DNA of 36,961 bases from an uncultured Dorea sp. (GCA_910579335.1 CAJTUQ010000004.1:27509-64469); one strand, 5' to 3'; numbered from the stretch's first letter, positions 1-8,825 are shown. The notes: generated by a model not told the origin, from the letters alone. Made by a program: numbers and translations.

Positions 1-492
1 ATTTATTCGGGGTGCGGGTATCCCTGTATATTTACAAGCGCTTTGAAGGAGAGAAATATCGAACAGGTAAGAAAATTGCTGGAGGGAAAGACGACGGTGA
101 TTGCGGGGCCCTCCGGAGTAGGCAAGTCGTCGATTATCAATGCGCTTTTGCCGGAGGCAAGGATGCAGACCGGTGATATCAGCCGCAAAATCGAACGCGG
201 AAGACATACCACAAGGCATTCGGAGCTGTTTTCTATTAACGGTAGTTCATATATTATGGATACGCCGGGATTTAGCTCCTTATATATCAGCGATTTTGAA
301 AAAGAGGAATTGAAATATTTTTTCCCTGAATTTATAAAGTATGAAGGCGCCTGCCGTTTTGACGGATGCAGCCATATCCATGAGCCGGATTGTGCCGTAA
401 AGCGGGGAGTTTCGGAGGGAGCAATCGCCGCTTTGCGCTATGACAGCTACAAAGAAATGTACGAAGGGTTAAAGGAAAAAAGGAGGTACTGA
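1..492 (+). CDS. rsgA: Ribosome small subunit-dependent GTPase A, C-terminal part (5' end outside window)
   Basis: RsgA is a circularly permuted GTPase that acts late in 30S ribosomal subunit maturation. The reading frame is open from base 1, so the gene starts upstream and the OB-fold N-terminus is missing here. Visible are the end of the G domain, with a P-loop GPSGVGKSS encoded near bases 97-130, a DTPGF G3-like motif near 260-275, and the C-terminal zinc-binding knuckle (CRFDGC-H-x5-C pattern, about bases 352-393). The permuted order places the P-loop after the NKxD region, which is why it appears early in this fragment. It ends one base before rpe, and rsgA-rpe-thiN is a common Firmicute gene order. 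An in-frame TTG at base 43 is not the true start because homology continues upstream of it. Confidence 0.95.
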   Translation: MYSGCGYPCIFTSALKERNIEQVRKLLEGKTTVIAGPSGVGKSSIINALLPEARMQTGDISRKIERGRHTTRHSELFSINGSSYIMDTPGFSSLYISDFEKEELKYFFPEFIKYEGACRFDGCSHIHEPDCAVKRGVSEGAIAALRYDSYKEMYEGLKEKRRY

Positions 493-493
493 T

Positions 494-1156
494 ATGAAGC
501 GTATTTTAGCACCGTCGATTTTAGCGGCGGATTTTAAGGCTTTAGGCGATCAGATGAAACAGACGGAAGAAAACGGTGCCGAGTATCTGCACTTTGACGT
601 GATGGACGGGATGTTTGTGCCGAGTATCTCCTTTGGCATGCCCGTATTGAAATCGATTCATGGGGCAACGTCGCAGGTAATGGACGCACATCTGATGGTG
701 CAGGAGCCGATACGGTATATTGAAGATTTTAAGAAAGCGGGAGCGGATATTGTTACGGTTCATCTGGAGGCATGCACGGATATCCGAAAGACAATTGCGA
801 AGATACGTGAATGCAAAATGAAGGCGGGAGTATCCATTTGTCCGGAGACACCTGTGGAGGAGGTGCAATTTCTCCTGCCGGAAGTGGATATGCTGCTTGT
901 TATGAGCGTGCATCCGGGGTTTGGAGGACAGAAGTTTATTTTGGAATCTCTGGATAAAATAAGGCGGATACGGAAAGTGATAGAAGAGCAGAAGCTAAAT
1001 ACGGATATTCAGGTTGACGGCGGGATTTATCTTAGCAATGTAAAGGAAGTACTGGATGCCGGAGCAAATGTAATCGTTGCCGGCTCTGCCGTGTTTAATG
1101 GAAATCCGGGGGAGAACACCAGAGCTTTTATGGAGATATTGAATGCCTATGAGTAA
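494..1156 (+). CDS. rpe: Ribulose-phosphate 3-epimerase
   Basis: Cytosolic pentose-phosphate enzyme that interconverts D-ribulose 5-phosphate and D-xylulose 5-phosphate. The 220-residue TIM barrel has full family length. It shows the N-terminal LAPSILAADF signature, the metal-binding HFDVMDGMFVP segment, DAHLMV, the SVHPGFGGQKF loop and the C-terminal DGGI and VAGSAVF phosphate-binding segments. The start is supported by an AGGAGG just upstream (about 481-486), which overlaps the end of rsgA. The 3' end overlaps the thiN start by 14 bases, which suggests translational coupling in one operon with rsgA and thiN. Confidence 0.97.
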   Translation: MKRILAPSILAADFKALGDQMKQTEENGAEYLHFDVMDGMFVPSISFGMPVLKSIHGATSQVMDAHLMVQEPIRYIEDFKKAGADIVTVHLEACTDIRKTIAKIRECKMKAGVSICPETPVEEVQFLLPEVDMLLVMSVHPGFGGQKFILESLDKIRRIRKVIEEQKLNTDIQVDGGIYLSNVKEVLDAGANVIVAGSAVFNGNPGENTRAFMEILNAYE

Positions 1157-1823
1157 GACGATTGTAATTGTAAGCGGAGGGAAACTAGAGGAAGAATATG
1201 TGCTGTCGGTCCTGAGAGAAGAGGATGCCTGTTATGTAATCGGCGTGGACAGGGGCGTGGAGTTTTTATACAGCCATGATATTATGCCTAATTATATTGT
1301 CGGGGATTTTGACAGCGTGCGTCCTGAGATTGCGGATTACTACCGGAATGAGACGTCAGTGCCGATTAGGGAATTTAATCCGGTAAAGGATGCGTCCGAT
1401 ACAGAGATTGCCATCCGGCTTGCAGGGACGCTTGGATGTAAGAAGATGCTGATTCTTGGCGCGACGGGCGGCCGGATAGACCATTTATGGGCAAACGTGC
1501 AGTGCCTTGCGATTCCGTTTAAGAACGGCATTGACGCAAGGATTCTTGACAGCCGGAATCGGATACGGCTGATTGGAGGAAAGACTGTTTTAAGGAAAAG
1601 CGAGATGTACGGGCCGTATTTTTCTGTATTTCCTCTGGGGCAGGATGTTTTCCGCTTTAATATTTCCGGGGCGGTGTACCCGCTTAAGAATCATACGCTC
1701 ACGGCATACGACAGCTTATGCGTCAGCAACCAGATAAAGGACGAGGAGGCTGTAATTGATTTTCAGGGCGGAATCGTCGTGCTGATGGAGACGAGGGACG
1801 TTCCTTTGGACGAGACTGTGTAA
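1143..1823 (+). CDS. thiN: Thiamine pyrophosphokinase
   Basis: Transfers pyrophosphate from ATP to thiamine to make the cofactor thiamine diphosphate. The 226-residue protein shows the typical N-terminal fold with GVDRGVEFLYSHDIMPNYIVGDFDS, followed by the NPVKDASDTEIAI segment and LGATGGRIDH, which form the catalytic Asp-rich and substrate sites of the TPK family. The C-terminal beta domain (about residues 140-226) binds thiamine. Two in-frame ATGs, at 1143 and 1149, are possible. 1143 is preferred because GGAG at 1132-1135 sits about 8 nt upstream of it. The start lies inside the end of rpe. No THI-box riboswitch is visible, as expected for a salvage gene embedded in an rsgA-rpe operon. Confidence 0.95.
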   Translation: MPMSKTIVIVSGGKLEEEYVLSVLREEDACYVIGVDRGVEFLYSHDIMPNYIVGDFDSVRPEIADYYRNETSVPIREFNPVKDASDTEIAIRLAGTLGCKKMLILGATGGRIDHLWANVQCLAIPFKNGIDARILDSRNRIRLIGGKTVLRKSEMYGPYFSVFPLGQDVFRFNISGAVYPLKNHTLTAYDSLCVSNQIKDEEAVIDFQGGIVVLMETRDVPLDETV

Positions 1824-1836
1824 AGGAGGGCTGCGT

Positions 1837-1851
1837 ATGAGGCGCGGCTAA
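1837..1851 (+). other. Possible four-codon mini-ORF (MRRG) in the thiN-ychF gap
   Basis: A strong Shine-Dalgarno (AAGGAGGG at about 1823-1830) is followed after about 7 nt by ATG AGG CGC GGC TAA. The ribosome-binding signal has no other start codon to serve, since ychF begins about 36 nt after the stop. It may be a degenerate gene start or a translated leader for ychF. Function is unknown and chance occurrence is possible. Confidence 0.25.
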
Positions 1852-1887
1852 GAATAAATCAGAAGAATGAGAAAGGATATAAGATAA

Positions 1888-2988
1888 ATGAAACTGGGAA
1901 TCGTAGGTTTGCCGAATGTCGGAAAAAGTACATTGTTTAATTCTTTGACGAAAGCGGGTGCGGAGTCAGCGAACTACCCGTTCTGCACCATTGACCCGAA
2001 CGTGGGGGTAGTAACGGTGCCGGATGAGCGGCTTGGCGTATTGGGGGAGATGTATCATACAAAAAAAATCATTCCTGCGGCAATTGAGTTTGTTGACATT
2101 GCAGGACTGGTAAAGGGCGCGTCAAAGGGTGAAGGACTGGGCAATCAGTTTCTTGCCAATATCCGGGAGGTGGATGCAATCGTCCATGTGGTGCGCTGCT
2201 TTGAGGACAGCAATATTGTCCATGTAGACGGAAGCATTAACCCGCTCCGGGATATCGAGACCATTAATCTGGAATTAATTTTTTCAGATTTGGAAATCCT
2301 TGAAAGAAGGATAGCGAAGACCTCTAAGTTGGCAAGGAATGATAAGACGGCGGCAAAAGAGCTTGCTTTTCTTGAGAGAATCAAGGAACATTTGGAAAAT
2401 GACCGTCTCGCAAAGACGTTTAATGGAGCGGAGGATGAAGATGAACAAAACTGGCTTGAAAGCTATAACCTCCTGACTTATAAACCGGTTATCTATGCGG
2501 CGAATGTTGCGGAAGACGAGCTTGCAAAAGACGGTGCGGATAATGAGGGCGTCCGGAAGGTGAGGGAGTATGCAGCAAAGGAAGAGAGCGAAGTTTTTGT
2601 CGTGTGCGCCCAGATTGAGCAGGAGATAGCTGAGCTTGAGGAAGATGAAAAGAAGTTATTCCTTGAAGAGCTGGGACTTTCTGAGTCTGGCCTTGAAAAG
2701 CTGATTAAGGCCAGTTACAAGTTATTGGGACTAATCAGTTATCTGACGGCGGGCGAGCCGGAGGTCCGCGCATGGACGATTAAAAAAGGGACGAAGGCGC
2801 CTCAGGCTGCCGGGAAGATTCATACGGATTTCGAAAGAGGCTTTATCCGTGCAGAGGTAGTGTCCTATGATGATTTGACGGCGTGCGGGACACATGCGGC
2901 GGCGAAGGAAAAAGGGCTCATCCGTTTGGAAGGCAAAGAGTATGTTGTCAAGGACGGAGACATTATGCTGTTTAGATTTAATGTTTAA
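1888..2988 (+). CDS. ychF: Redox-regulated ATPase YchF (Obg family)
   Basis: YchF/OLA1 is a universally conserved P-loop protein of the TRAFAC Obg family. It binds ATP rather than GTP and associates with ribosomes and stress responses. The 366-residue protein has full length. It shows the P-loop GLPNVGKSTLFN near residue 7, the YPFCTIDPNVGVV switch region, the DIAGLVKGASKGEGLGNQFL G3 region, a coiled alpha-helical insertion (about residues 125-200) and a C-terminal TGS domain (about 280-366) containing FERGFIRAEV. The start is preceded by AGAAAGGATAT. It is followed closely by lgt. Confidence 0.97.
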   Translation: MKLGIVGLPNVGKSTLFNSLTKAGAESANYPFCTIDPNVGVVTVPDERLGVLGEMYHTKKIIPAAIEFVDIAGLVKGASKGEGLGNQFLANIREVDAIVHVVRCFEDSNIVHVDGSINPLRDIETINLELIFSDLEILERRIAKTSKLARNDKTAAKELAFLERIKEHLENDRLAKTFNGAEDEDEQNWLESYNLLTYKPVIYAANVAEDELAKDGADNEGVRKVREYAAKEESEVFVVCAQIEQEIAELEEDEKKLFLEELGLSESGLEKLIKASYKLLGLISYLTAGEPEVRAWTIKKGTKAPQAAGKIHTDFERGFIRAEVVSYDDLTACGTHAAAKEKGLIRLEGKEYVVKDGDIMLFRFNV

Positions 2989-3011
2989 TTTTTATGCAGG
3001 GAGAGCAGACG

Positions 3012-3869
3012 ATGCATAAGACTATAGAGTTCCCCAATATCGGAATACATCTTTCCGATGTGGGGAATCATATCACTATCTTTAATTTTGATATTGCATA
3101 TTACGGAATGATTATAGGTCTTGGGATTTTAGCCGGCATTTTTATTGCTGCTGCCGAAGCAAAGCGCACCGGTCAGAATCCGGAAAATTACTATGACCTT
3201 GCCACCTATGCGGTGGTATGTTCGATTATTGGTGCAAGGGCTTATTACGTGGCGTTTTCATGGGACATGTACAAAGGGGACTTGAAAAGCATCCTCAATC
3301 TTCGGCAGGGCGGGCTTGCCATCTATGGCGGAGTGATAGCGGCAGTGGTTACGGTCCTTGTGTTTGCCAGAGTGAAGAAGCTTTCGGCTCCGGTTCTTTT
3401 TGATACGGCGGTGCTTGGGCTTGTTGCGGGCCAGATGATTGGGAGATGGGGGAATTTTTTCAACCGGGAGGCGTTCGGAGAATATACGGACGGGCTCCTG
3501 GCTATGCGTCTTCCGCTGGATGCCGTGAGAGAATCGGACGTGACGCAGCTTATGAGAAAACATGCGGAGATAGTGGAGGGAGTCTCTTATATACAGGTAC
3601 ATCCTACATTTTTATACGAATCGTTGTGGTGTATGACGGTGCTTGCCGTCCTGCTTTTGTACAGACGGCGGAAAAAATTTGACGGTGAAGTCTTCCTTTT
3701 GTATCTTTTCGGCTATGGGCTGGGACGTTTCTGGATAGAAGGACTGCGCACGGACCAGCTACTGATTCCGGGCACGCAGCTTCCGGTTTCCCAGCTTCTT
3801 GCAGGAACGCTGGTGATTATGTCGGCGGGGCTTGTATTATGGCAGAGGAAAAAGATAAGAACATTTTAA
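3012..3869 (+). CDS. lgt: Prolipoprotein diacylglyceryl transferase
   Basis: Integral membrane enzyme that moves diacylglycerol from phosphatidylglycerol to the lipobox cysteine of prolipoproteins, the first step of lipoprotein maturation. The sequence has about seven hydrophobic segments, an IIGARAYYV segment, the signature GRWGNFFNREAFG (phosphatidylglycerol site) and the HPTFLYESLW motif. Length is 285 residues with this start. I prefer ATG 3012 over the upstream in-frame ATG at 2994 because GGGAGAG at 2999-3005 is well placed for 3012 and would lie inside the coding region if 2994 were used. It probably also serves the TlpA-like lipoprotein encoded at 20511. Confidence 0.95.
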   Translation: MHKTIEFPNIGIHLSDVGNHITIFNFDIAYYGMIIGLGILAGIFIAAAEAKRTGQNPENYYDLATYAVVCSIIGARAYYVAFSWDMYKGDLKSILNLRQGGLAIYGGVIAAVVTVLVFARVKKLSAPVLFDTAVLGLVAGQMIGRWGNFFNREAFGEYTDGLLAMRLPLDAVRESDVTQLMRKHAEIVEGVSYIQVHPTFLYESLWCMTVLAVLLLYRRRKKFDGEVFLLYLFGYGLGRFWIEGLRTDQLLIPGTQLPVSQLLAGTLVIMSAGLVLWQRKKIRTF

Positions 3870-3899
3870 GAGTTTTTTAATATGTTTCTCATATGCCCG

Positions 3900-3908
3900 T
3901 GTTATAAT
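3900..3908 (+). promoter_or_regulatory. Extended -10 promoter for the two-component operon
   Basis: TG-T-TATAAT (TATAAT at 3903-3908 with an upstream TG at 3900-3901) forms a sigma-A extended -10 element about 30 nt before the response regulator start. No good -35 is seen, as is usual for extended -10 promoters. Confidence 0.55.
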
Positions 3909-3938
3909 AACTTTCAGATTGTTAGGAGAGATATTACA

Positions 3939-4613
3939 ATGCGATTATTGGTAGTGGAAGATGAGAAGGATATGAATCATATCCTTGTAAATAAACTGGA
4001 AAAAGAGGGATATAACGTAGACAGATGTTTTGACGGCAATACGGCGATAGATTACCTGATGCTGGCTGAATACGACGGCGTGATACTCGATATTATGCTT
4101 CCTGGCATGGACGGGTTTCAAGTTCTGAAAAAGATGCGCGCGGCAGGAAAGCAGACTCCGGTGTTGTTCTTAAGTGCCAGGGGGGACACAGAGGACATCG
4201 TGGAGGGCCTGGATATTGGTGCGGATGATTATATGGTGAAACCGTTTGTGTTCAAGGAATTACTGGCGCGGATTAAGGTGATGACGCGGCGAAAGCCTGA
4301 GATTCAGGAGAATATTTACCGGTGCGGCGGTTTGGTGATTGATTATAATACCCATGAAGTGACGAGAGAAGGCATTTCTATTTCTCTTTCACCGAAAGAA
4401 TTTGCAGTGCTGCTCTATCTTGTCAGGAATAAGAACATTATCGTGACGAGGGAGCAGATTGAATCGAATATATGGAAACTCCAGTCAGAGGTCAGTTCGA
4501 ATCTGGTAGATGTGTATATCCGGTATCTTCGGCGCAAGATTGACGACGATTTTGAAGAGAAGATGATTTGCACAATACGGGGAACAGGATATATGTTAAA
4601 ATGCGAGGAATAA
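3939..4613 (+). CDS. OmpR/PhoB-type response regulator
   Basis: DNA-binding response regulator of 224 residues. The receiver domain (about 1-120) has the acidic pair in VVEDEKD, the phospho-acceptor Asp51 in VILDIMLPGMDGF, the conserved Ser/Thr region LFLSARG, and the Lys in MVKPF. The C-terminal winged helix (about 130-224) has the SPKEFAVLLYL and VDVYIRYLRRKID segments typical of OmpR-family DNA recognition. The start at 3939 is set by AGGAGAG at 3924-3930; an upstream in-frame ATG at 3882 lacks such a site and would add unrelated residues. The stop overlaps the histidine kinase start by 13 bases. Target genes are unknown; the adjacent cell-wall hydrolase is one candidate. Confidence 0.93.
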   Translation: MRLLVVEDEKDMNHILVNKLEKEGYNVDRCFDGNTAIDYLMLAEYDGVILDIMLPGMDGFQVLKKMRAAGKQTPVLFLSARGDTEDIVEGLDIGADDYMVKPFVFKELLARIKVMTRRKPEIQENIYRCGGLVIDYNTHEVTREGISISLSPKEFAVLLYLVRNKNIIVTREQIESNIWKLQSEVSSNLVDVYIRYLRRKIDDDFEEKMICTIRGTGYMLKCEE

Positions 4614-5962
4614 AAAAAGTTTCTGTAACAAAGTATATTATCAGCTATCTGATAGCGCTGATTTTTGCTCTTTCGCTTCTTATGGTTGCTTTTGTAAGCA
4701 TCCTGGCTGACAGGATGATATACTATGATATCCAGAATGCGCTGACTAAGGAGCTTGTAAAGAACAATAAAAAGGTTATTTACGAAGACGACATTATAAA
4801 ACCCGAAGATGATTTCCGCTATGTAGACGACGGCATGTATTTCCAGATACTTTCGGAAGACGGGACGGTTATACTTGGCGAGAGCCCGGAGAGAGAAGTG
4901 TTCGCCCGGACGGAAATCATCCAGAGGCTTCGAACCGTTGTGGGCGATAAAGGAGAATACTATATCGTAGACCGGATAAATAAGAGAATGACAAAAGCGG
5001 CAGGGCATATTATTTACAACCGGTGCATCGTCAATAAGCAGGACATTGACAGTAAATACCAATTTATAAAATATACATCGTACGCAAGTATTCCTGTGTT
5101 TCTGGTTCTTGTACTTGGCGCCGGTCTTGTGATGTCCCGCAAGATTTCGGAGCCGTTAAAGCAGATGTCGAAGACGGCGGAAACGATTGGCAAAGAAGGG
5201 GAATTGTCCAGACGTATGGAATATGGCGGAAGGATTACGGAGTTAGGAGTTCTTGCCGCCACCAACAACAGGATGCTTGAGCGCGTGGAGGAGATGTTTG
5301 AGACACAAAAGAGATTCTCCTCGGACGTGGCGCATGAACTCCGGACGCCGATTGCGGTGCTTTTAGCCCAATGTGAATACGCAAAAGAATATGCCGGGAC
5401 AAAAGAGGAATTTGATGAAGCCATAGATGTTATATACCGCCAGACGAAAAGGACGAACGTGATTATTGAAAGGCTTTTGAACTTGAACCGTTTAGAGAAC
5501 GGGCGTATCGTGCCGGACGTAGAAGAGGCGGATTTAGACGAGATGGTCCGTTCGGTCTGTGATGAGATAGAATTTAGGGAAAAAGACAATGTGCGGTTTG
5601 AGCTTTCGCTTTCGGGCGTAAAGGCAAGGATTGATATTGGGCTTATACTTATCGTGATACAGAATCTGATACAGAATGCAGTGAAGTACAGTGCGCTTCC
5701 GGCAACTGTAAAGATTACTACCGAATATCGGGAAGGTGCCGCCATTTTGGAGGTGCGGGATTTTGGCATTGGAATCAGGGAGGAGGATTTGCCGCATATC
5801 TTTGCTCCGTTTTACCGCGTTGAGAAGTCAAGAAATTCGGAGGGCTTCGGACTTGGCCTGTCTCTTGCGTACAGGATTGCCAGGATTCACGGGGGCGAGC
5901 TTCATGTAACCAGTGAATGGGGAAAGGGAAGTGCATTTACATTGGTTATTAACAGCAAATAA
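4601..5962 (+). CDS. Sensor histidine kinase (HAMP-HisKA-HATPase)
   Basis: Membrane sensor kinase partner of the preceding regulator, 453 residues. Transmembrane segments are at about residues 12-36 and 161-179, enclosing an extracytoplasmic sensor region of about 120 residues. A HAMP linker follows (about 180-232), then the HisKA dimerisation domain with phospho-acceptor His245 in DVAHELRTP. The ATPase domain shows the N box QNLIQNAVKYS (about 354), G1 DFGIGI and G2 GFGLGLSLAYRI. The start at 4601 overlaps the regulator gene, giving translational coupling; in-frame codons further upstream encode regulator sequence in another frame. The signal sensed cannot be read from the sequence. Confidence 0.93.
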   Translation: MRGIKKVSVTKYIISYLIALIFALSLLMVAFVSILADRMIYYDIQNALTKELVKNNKKVIYEDDIIKPEDDFRYVDDGMYFQILSEDGTVILGESPEREVFARTEIIQRLRTVVGDKGEYYIVDRINKRMTKAAGHIIYNRCIVNKQDIDSKYQFIKYTSYASIPVFLVLVLGAGLVMSRKISEPLKQMSKTAETIGKEGELSRRMEYGGRITELGVLAATNNRMLERVEEMFETQKRFSSDVAHELRTPIAVLLAQCEYAKEYAGTKEEFDEAIDVIYRQTKRTNVIIERLLNLNRLENGRIVPDVEEADLDEMVRSVCDEIEFREKDNVRFELSLSGVKARIDIGLILIVIQNLIQNAVKYSALPATVKITTEYREGAAILEVRDFGIGIREEDLPHIFAPFYRVEKSRNSEGFGLGLSLAYRIARIHGGELHVTSEWGKGSAFTLVINSK

Positions 5963-5998
5963 GGATAAGACATTGACATTGATAATAAGGGGAAAAAA

Positions 5999-7900
5999 AT
6001 GAACAGAAAGTACAAAATAACAGCAATATTACTTGTTATCTTCCTGTGTGTTTCTGTCATACCGGGAAGAGTATCCGCACAGGATGCAGAAACGATTTCC
6101 TCAGATACGGAAAATGTTCAGAGGGAAGAAACGATTGAGGAAGAAACGAAAGTAGAACTTCCGCAGCCGCAGACGCCGCCAAAAGAGCAGGCGGATACAG
6201 AGCCTGCCGGAAGCTTTGGGGAGGAAGTCCCGCCAGAGGATACACAGCCGGAGACTACACAGCATAAAGATACGCCGCAGGCAGAAATTCCCGATGTAAA
6301 GGAATGGCCGGAAAATGAGCCGGAAGAGCAGCAGCCGGAAGAGCAATCGGAAATGACGGAGCCGGAGGATGTATCCGCAGAGGATGACGACCCAGGGAAA
6401 GGAAGGCTTCAAGGGAACGTGCCGGAGGAGTTTTATGATGCGGGCAAAAGAATGCGCGCAATGGCAGCCGGTATCAAACATAACAGCAGGTTTGCCGGGT
6501 ATGATATATTAAACGGTGTTGACGTATCCAAATGGAACGGGACGATTAAATGGGCGGAGGTAAAGAACGCCGGAATTGATTTTGCATTTGTCCGCACTTC
6601 ATACAGAGGTTATGAAAAGGGCGGTTTGGCCGCGGATGCTTATGCTGCGTCAAATATGAAAAATGCGGATGCGGCCGGAATAAAGGTGGGCGCTTACATA
6701 TTCTCTCAGGCAATTTCGGTAAAGGAAGCAAGAGAGGAAGCGGATTATCTGGTTAAATCCGTAAAAGGCTATCATATTACAATGCCGTTGGTGTTCGACT
6801 ACGAATATTATGATGGAGGCCGTCTGGCAGCGGCCAGGCTTTCAAACAGGCAGAGGACGGATATCTGTCTTGCGTTTTGCGAGAGGGTTGCGGCGGCGGG
6901 CTACGCACCGCTTGTATATGCCAATAAGAGTATGCTGAAGGATGATTTATATGCGTCGGAAATCAGCAGTAAATATCCGGTATGGCTGGCTCATTATACG
7001 TCGTCGACAGATTATTCGGGAGATTACAGCTTCTGGCAGTATACGGAGGCGGGACATGTGACAGGAATTAACGGGAACGTAGATTTAAATTTCTGGTATG
7101 CGCCTCCGGGAAACGGAACGATGTCGGTGACGACTCCGCCTAAGACAACGCTTTCCGGAAAGGCCGAATCCTATGACAAGGTGAAGCTTACGTGGGAGAA
7201 GGTGCCGGAAGCATCAGGATATATTATTTACCGATATAACAAATCTTCGTCTTCCTATGAGAAAACGGCGGTCATAAACGGTGCGGGTACGACTTCTTAC
7301 ATGGACACCGGAAGGATAATGGCGACAACCTATAAATACTATGTGAGAGTCTATAAGACTTCGGGCGGAAGTACGGCATACTCGGCGCCGTCCAATGAGG
7401 TCAGTGTCAAGACGCACTCTACGATGACCGGGAAGACGAACCGGACAAGCGTTCCGGTGAGAAAAGGGCCGGCAGTGTCAAAAGGGAAGCTGAAAACTTT
7501 AGGCATTAACACGGGTGTGTCTATAACAGGGACAAACGGTTCATGGTATCGGATTACTCTAAAGGTCGGAGGGGTAAAAAAGACAGGTTATATTTTAAAA
7601 TCCCATATAACTATTATCAGAAAACCGACGTTAAAGCTGTCTTCCATGTCATCGGACAAGATAAAGCTTACGTGGGATAAAATACCGGGAGCCAGCGGGT
7701 ATGAAATTCAACGCTATCATTCATCAAAGAAAAAGTATGTGACGATAAAGACGATTAAAAAGGGTTCTACGGCATCCTATACAAATAGTAAACTAAAGTC
7801 AAAGACTGTATATAAATATAAAATCCGTTCTTACAAGACAGTAAACGGCAGAAAAATTTACAGCTATTACTGCTCGGCTAAGAAGACAAGGACTAAGTAG
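5999..7900 (+). CDS. Secreted GH25 lysozyme with Pro/Glu linker, FN3-like repeats and SH3-like domain
   Basis: Predicted secreted muramidase that cleaves the MurNAc-GlcNAc bond of peptidoglycan (633 residues). Residues 1-27 form a signal peptide ending near VSA. Residues 28-135 are an acidic Pro/Glu/Gln/Thr-rich linker. The GH25 barrel covers about 168-370, with the catalytic-type Asp175 in GVDVSKWNG and Asp267/Glu269 in VFDYEYYDG, plus the terminal DLNFWY strand. An FN3-like module (about 383-471), a bacterial SH3-like module (about 473-540, with VPVRKGP) and a second FN3-like module (about 543-631) follow and probably bind the wall. The C-terminus is strongly basic (Lys-rich), in contrast with the acidic linker. 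It lies 36 nt after the sensor kinase with no terminator visible between, so it may be co-transcribed with it. A role in self-remodelling or attack on other cells cannot be decided. Confidence 0.9.
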   Translation: MNRKYKITAILLVIFLCVSVIPGRVSAQDAETISSDTENVQREETIEEETKVELPQPQTPPKEQADTEPAGSFGEEVPPEDTQPETTQHKDTPQAEIPDVKEWPENEPEEQQPEEQSEMTEPEDVSAEDDDPGKGRLQGNVPEEFYDAGKRMRAMAAGIKHNSRFAGYDILNGVDVSKWNGTIKWAEVKNAGIDFAFVRTSYRGYEKGGLAADAYAASNMKNADAAGIKVGAYIFSQAISVKEAREEADYLVKSVKGYHITMPLVFDYEYYDGGRLAAARLSNRQRTDICLAFCERVAAAGYAPLVYANKSMLKDDLYASEISSKYPVWLAHYTSSTDYSGDYSFWQYTEAGHVTGINGNVDLNFWYAPPGNGTMSVTTPPKTTLSGKAESYDKVKLTWEKVPEASGYIIYRYNKSSSSYEKTAVINGAGTTSYMDTGRIMATTYKYYVRVYKTSGGSTAYSAPSNEVSVKTHSTMTGKTNRTSVPVRKGPAVSKGKLKTLGINTGVSITGTNGSWYRITLKVGGVKKTGYILKSHITIIRKPTLKLSSMSSDKIKLTWDKIPGASGYEIQRYHSSKKKYVTIKTIKKGSTASYTNSKLKSKTVYKYKIRSYKTVNGRKIYSYYCSAKKTRTK

Positions 7901-7932
7901 ATTCAACAGATGAGATACATTCGGTCGGGAAG

Positions 7933-7965
7933 GGGCTGACGCTTGCTTTATGCAGGCGCCGGCCC
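7933..7965. terminator. Hairpin between convergent GH25 and MerR genes
   Basis: Arms 7933-7946 and 7952-7965 are GC-rich, with 14 positions paired except one A-C mismatch and two G-U pairs, and a 5-nt loop. It fills the gap between two convergent genes. There is no U-tract on either strand, so it is a weak or Rho-assisted terminator, or only a transcript-protecting hairpin. Confidence 0.5.
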
Positions 7966-8787
7966 TTACTCGTAGTGTGCGTGTCCGCCGATTCTTATCT
8001 GTATCTCTGTCAGAAATTCTTCTTCTCTCATTGTGTCTCGGTTATCTATCTCATACAGCTCAAAGGGTTCTCCTAAGACGGTAAGACGATGATGTTCGAT
8101 AAAGTCCATCATGTCTTTCAAGCAGGCGGCGTTCTGATTGTAATTCCCGCGGTAATAACAGGAGAGGTAGGTTCCGGCCGGGAGTTCGCCGTCATATCCG
8201 GAAGTTTCCGTATCGAGAATAAAAAATACCGACTGATAAACATTAGAGATACCTTTCATTAAATCCTGAGGGGAGAGAAACGCCCCGATAGTCTGGCTGC
8301 CGAGACTATGGATTTTATTCTCATGTCTGCGCAGAAGTTTTTGGATAAGTAGATCCATTTCTTCATCCTGAGTAATATATGCCTGTTCTTTTACATAAAG
8401 ACGGCGGGGAAATATTTTTTCGGAAATCTGCCCGGACACGATTTTTTCAGATGTGCGTAAATCGTGGATGCGTTCTCGAATCATCCGTTCCCGCTCTTTG
8501 AGCTCCCGAAGCTTCTGCGTCAGAAGCTCCTGTTCCCGATGGAGGATATTTAACGTGTTGCCGACGGTCTGGCAATCTAAGTAGTCCTTAATCTGTGACA
8601 TGGAAAAATTAAGCTTACGCAGGTCACAGATAAGATTCAGCTTGTAAAGGTCTTTCAGGCTGTACAGCCGGTACTGGTTTGTGTCCCGCTTTGGTTTCAA
8701 TATTCCAAGACGCTCGTAATAGCGCAGGGAGTCGGGGCCGATACCGTACAATTTGGATATTTCATTGATTTTATAATAGTTTTTCAT
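7966..8787 (-). CDS. MerR-family regulator with GyrI-like ligand-binding domain (BmrR type)
   Basis: Transcription regulator of 273 residues. Residues 1-70 form the MerR winged helix (KINEISKLYGIGPDSLRYYERLGILKP, then YRLYSLKDLYKLNLI). A long coiled-coil dimerisation helix follows (about 80-120). The C-terminal 150 residues resemble the GyrI-like effector domain of multidrug-responsive members such as BmrR (segment PAGTYLSCYYRGNY and the closing IQIRIGG strand). It is divergent from a MATE pump and a MerR-type promoter lies in the 135-bp gap, so it most likely activates that pump when it binds a small hydrophobic or cationic ligand. The ligand is unknown. Confidence 0.9.
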   Translation of the reverse strand: MKNYYKINEISKLYGIGPDSLRYYERLGILKPKRDTNQYRLYSLKDLYKLNLICDLRKLNFSMSQIKDYLDCQTVGNTLNILHREQELLTQKLRELKERERMIRERIHDLRTSEKIVSGQISEKIFPRRLYVKEQAYITQDEEMDLLIQKLLRRHENKIHSLGSQTIGAFLSPQDLMKGISNVYQSVFFILDTETSGYDGELPAGTYLSCYYRGNYNQNAACLKDMMDFIEHHRLTVLGEPFELYEIDNRDTMREEEFLTEIQIRIGGHAHYE

Positions 8788-8825
8788 GGAGAGCCTCCGG
8801 TTAAATCGTTATATGTAAAAAACTC

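Noticed and set aside
5971..5986. TTGACA-like sequence with GATAAT before the GH25 gene as a promoter
   Set aside because: The two boxes are too close together to form a sigma-A promoter.
7180..7720. DNA repeat in the GH25 gene (AAGCTTACGTGGGA present twice)
   Set aside because: It is explained by duplication of the FN3-like protein module, not by a mobile or regulatory repeat.
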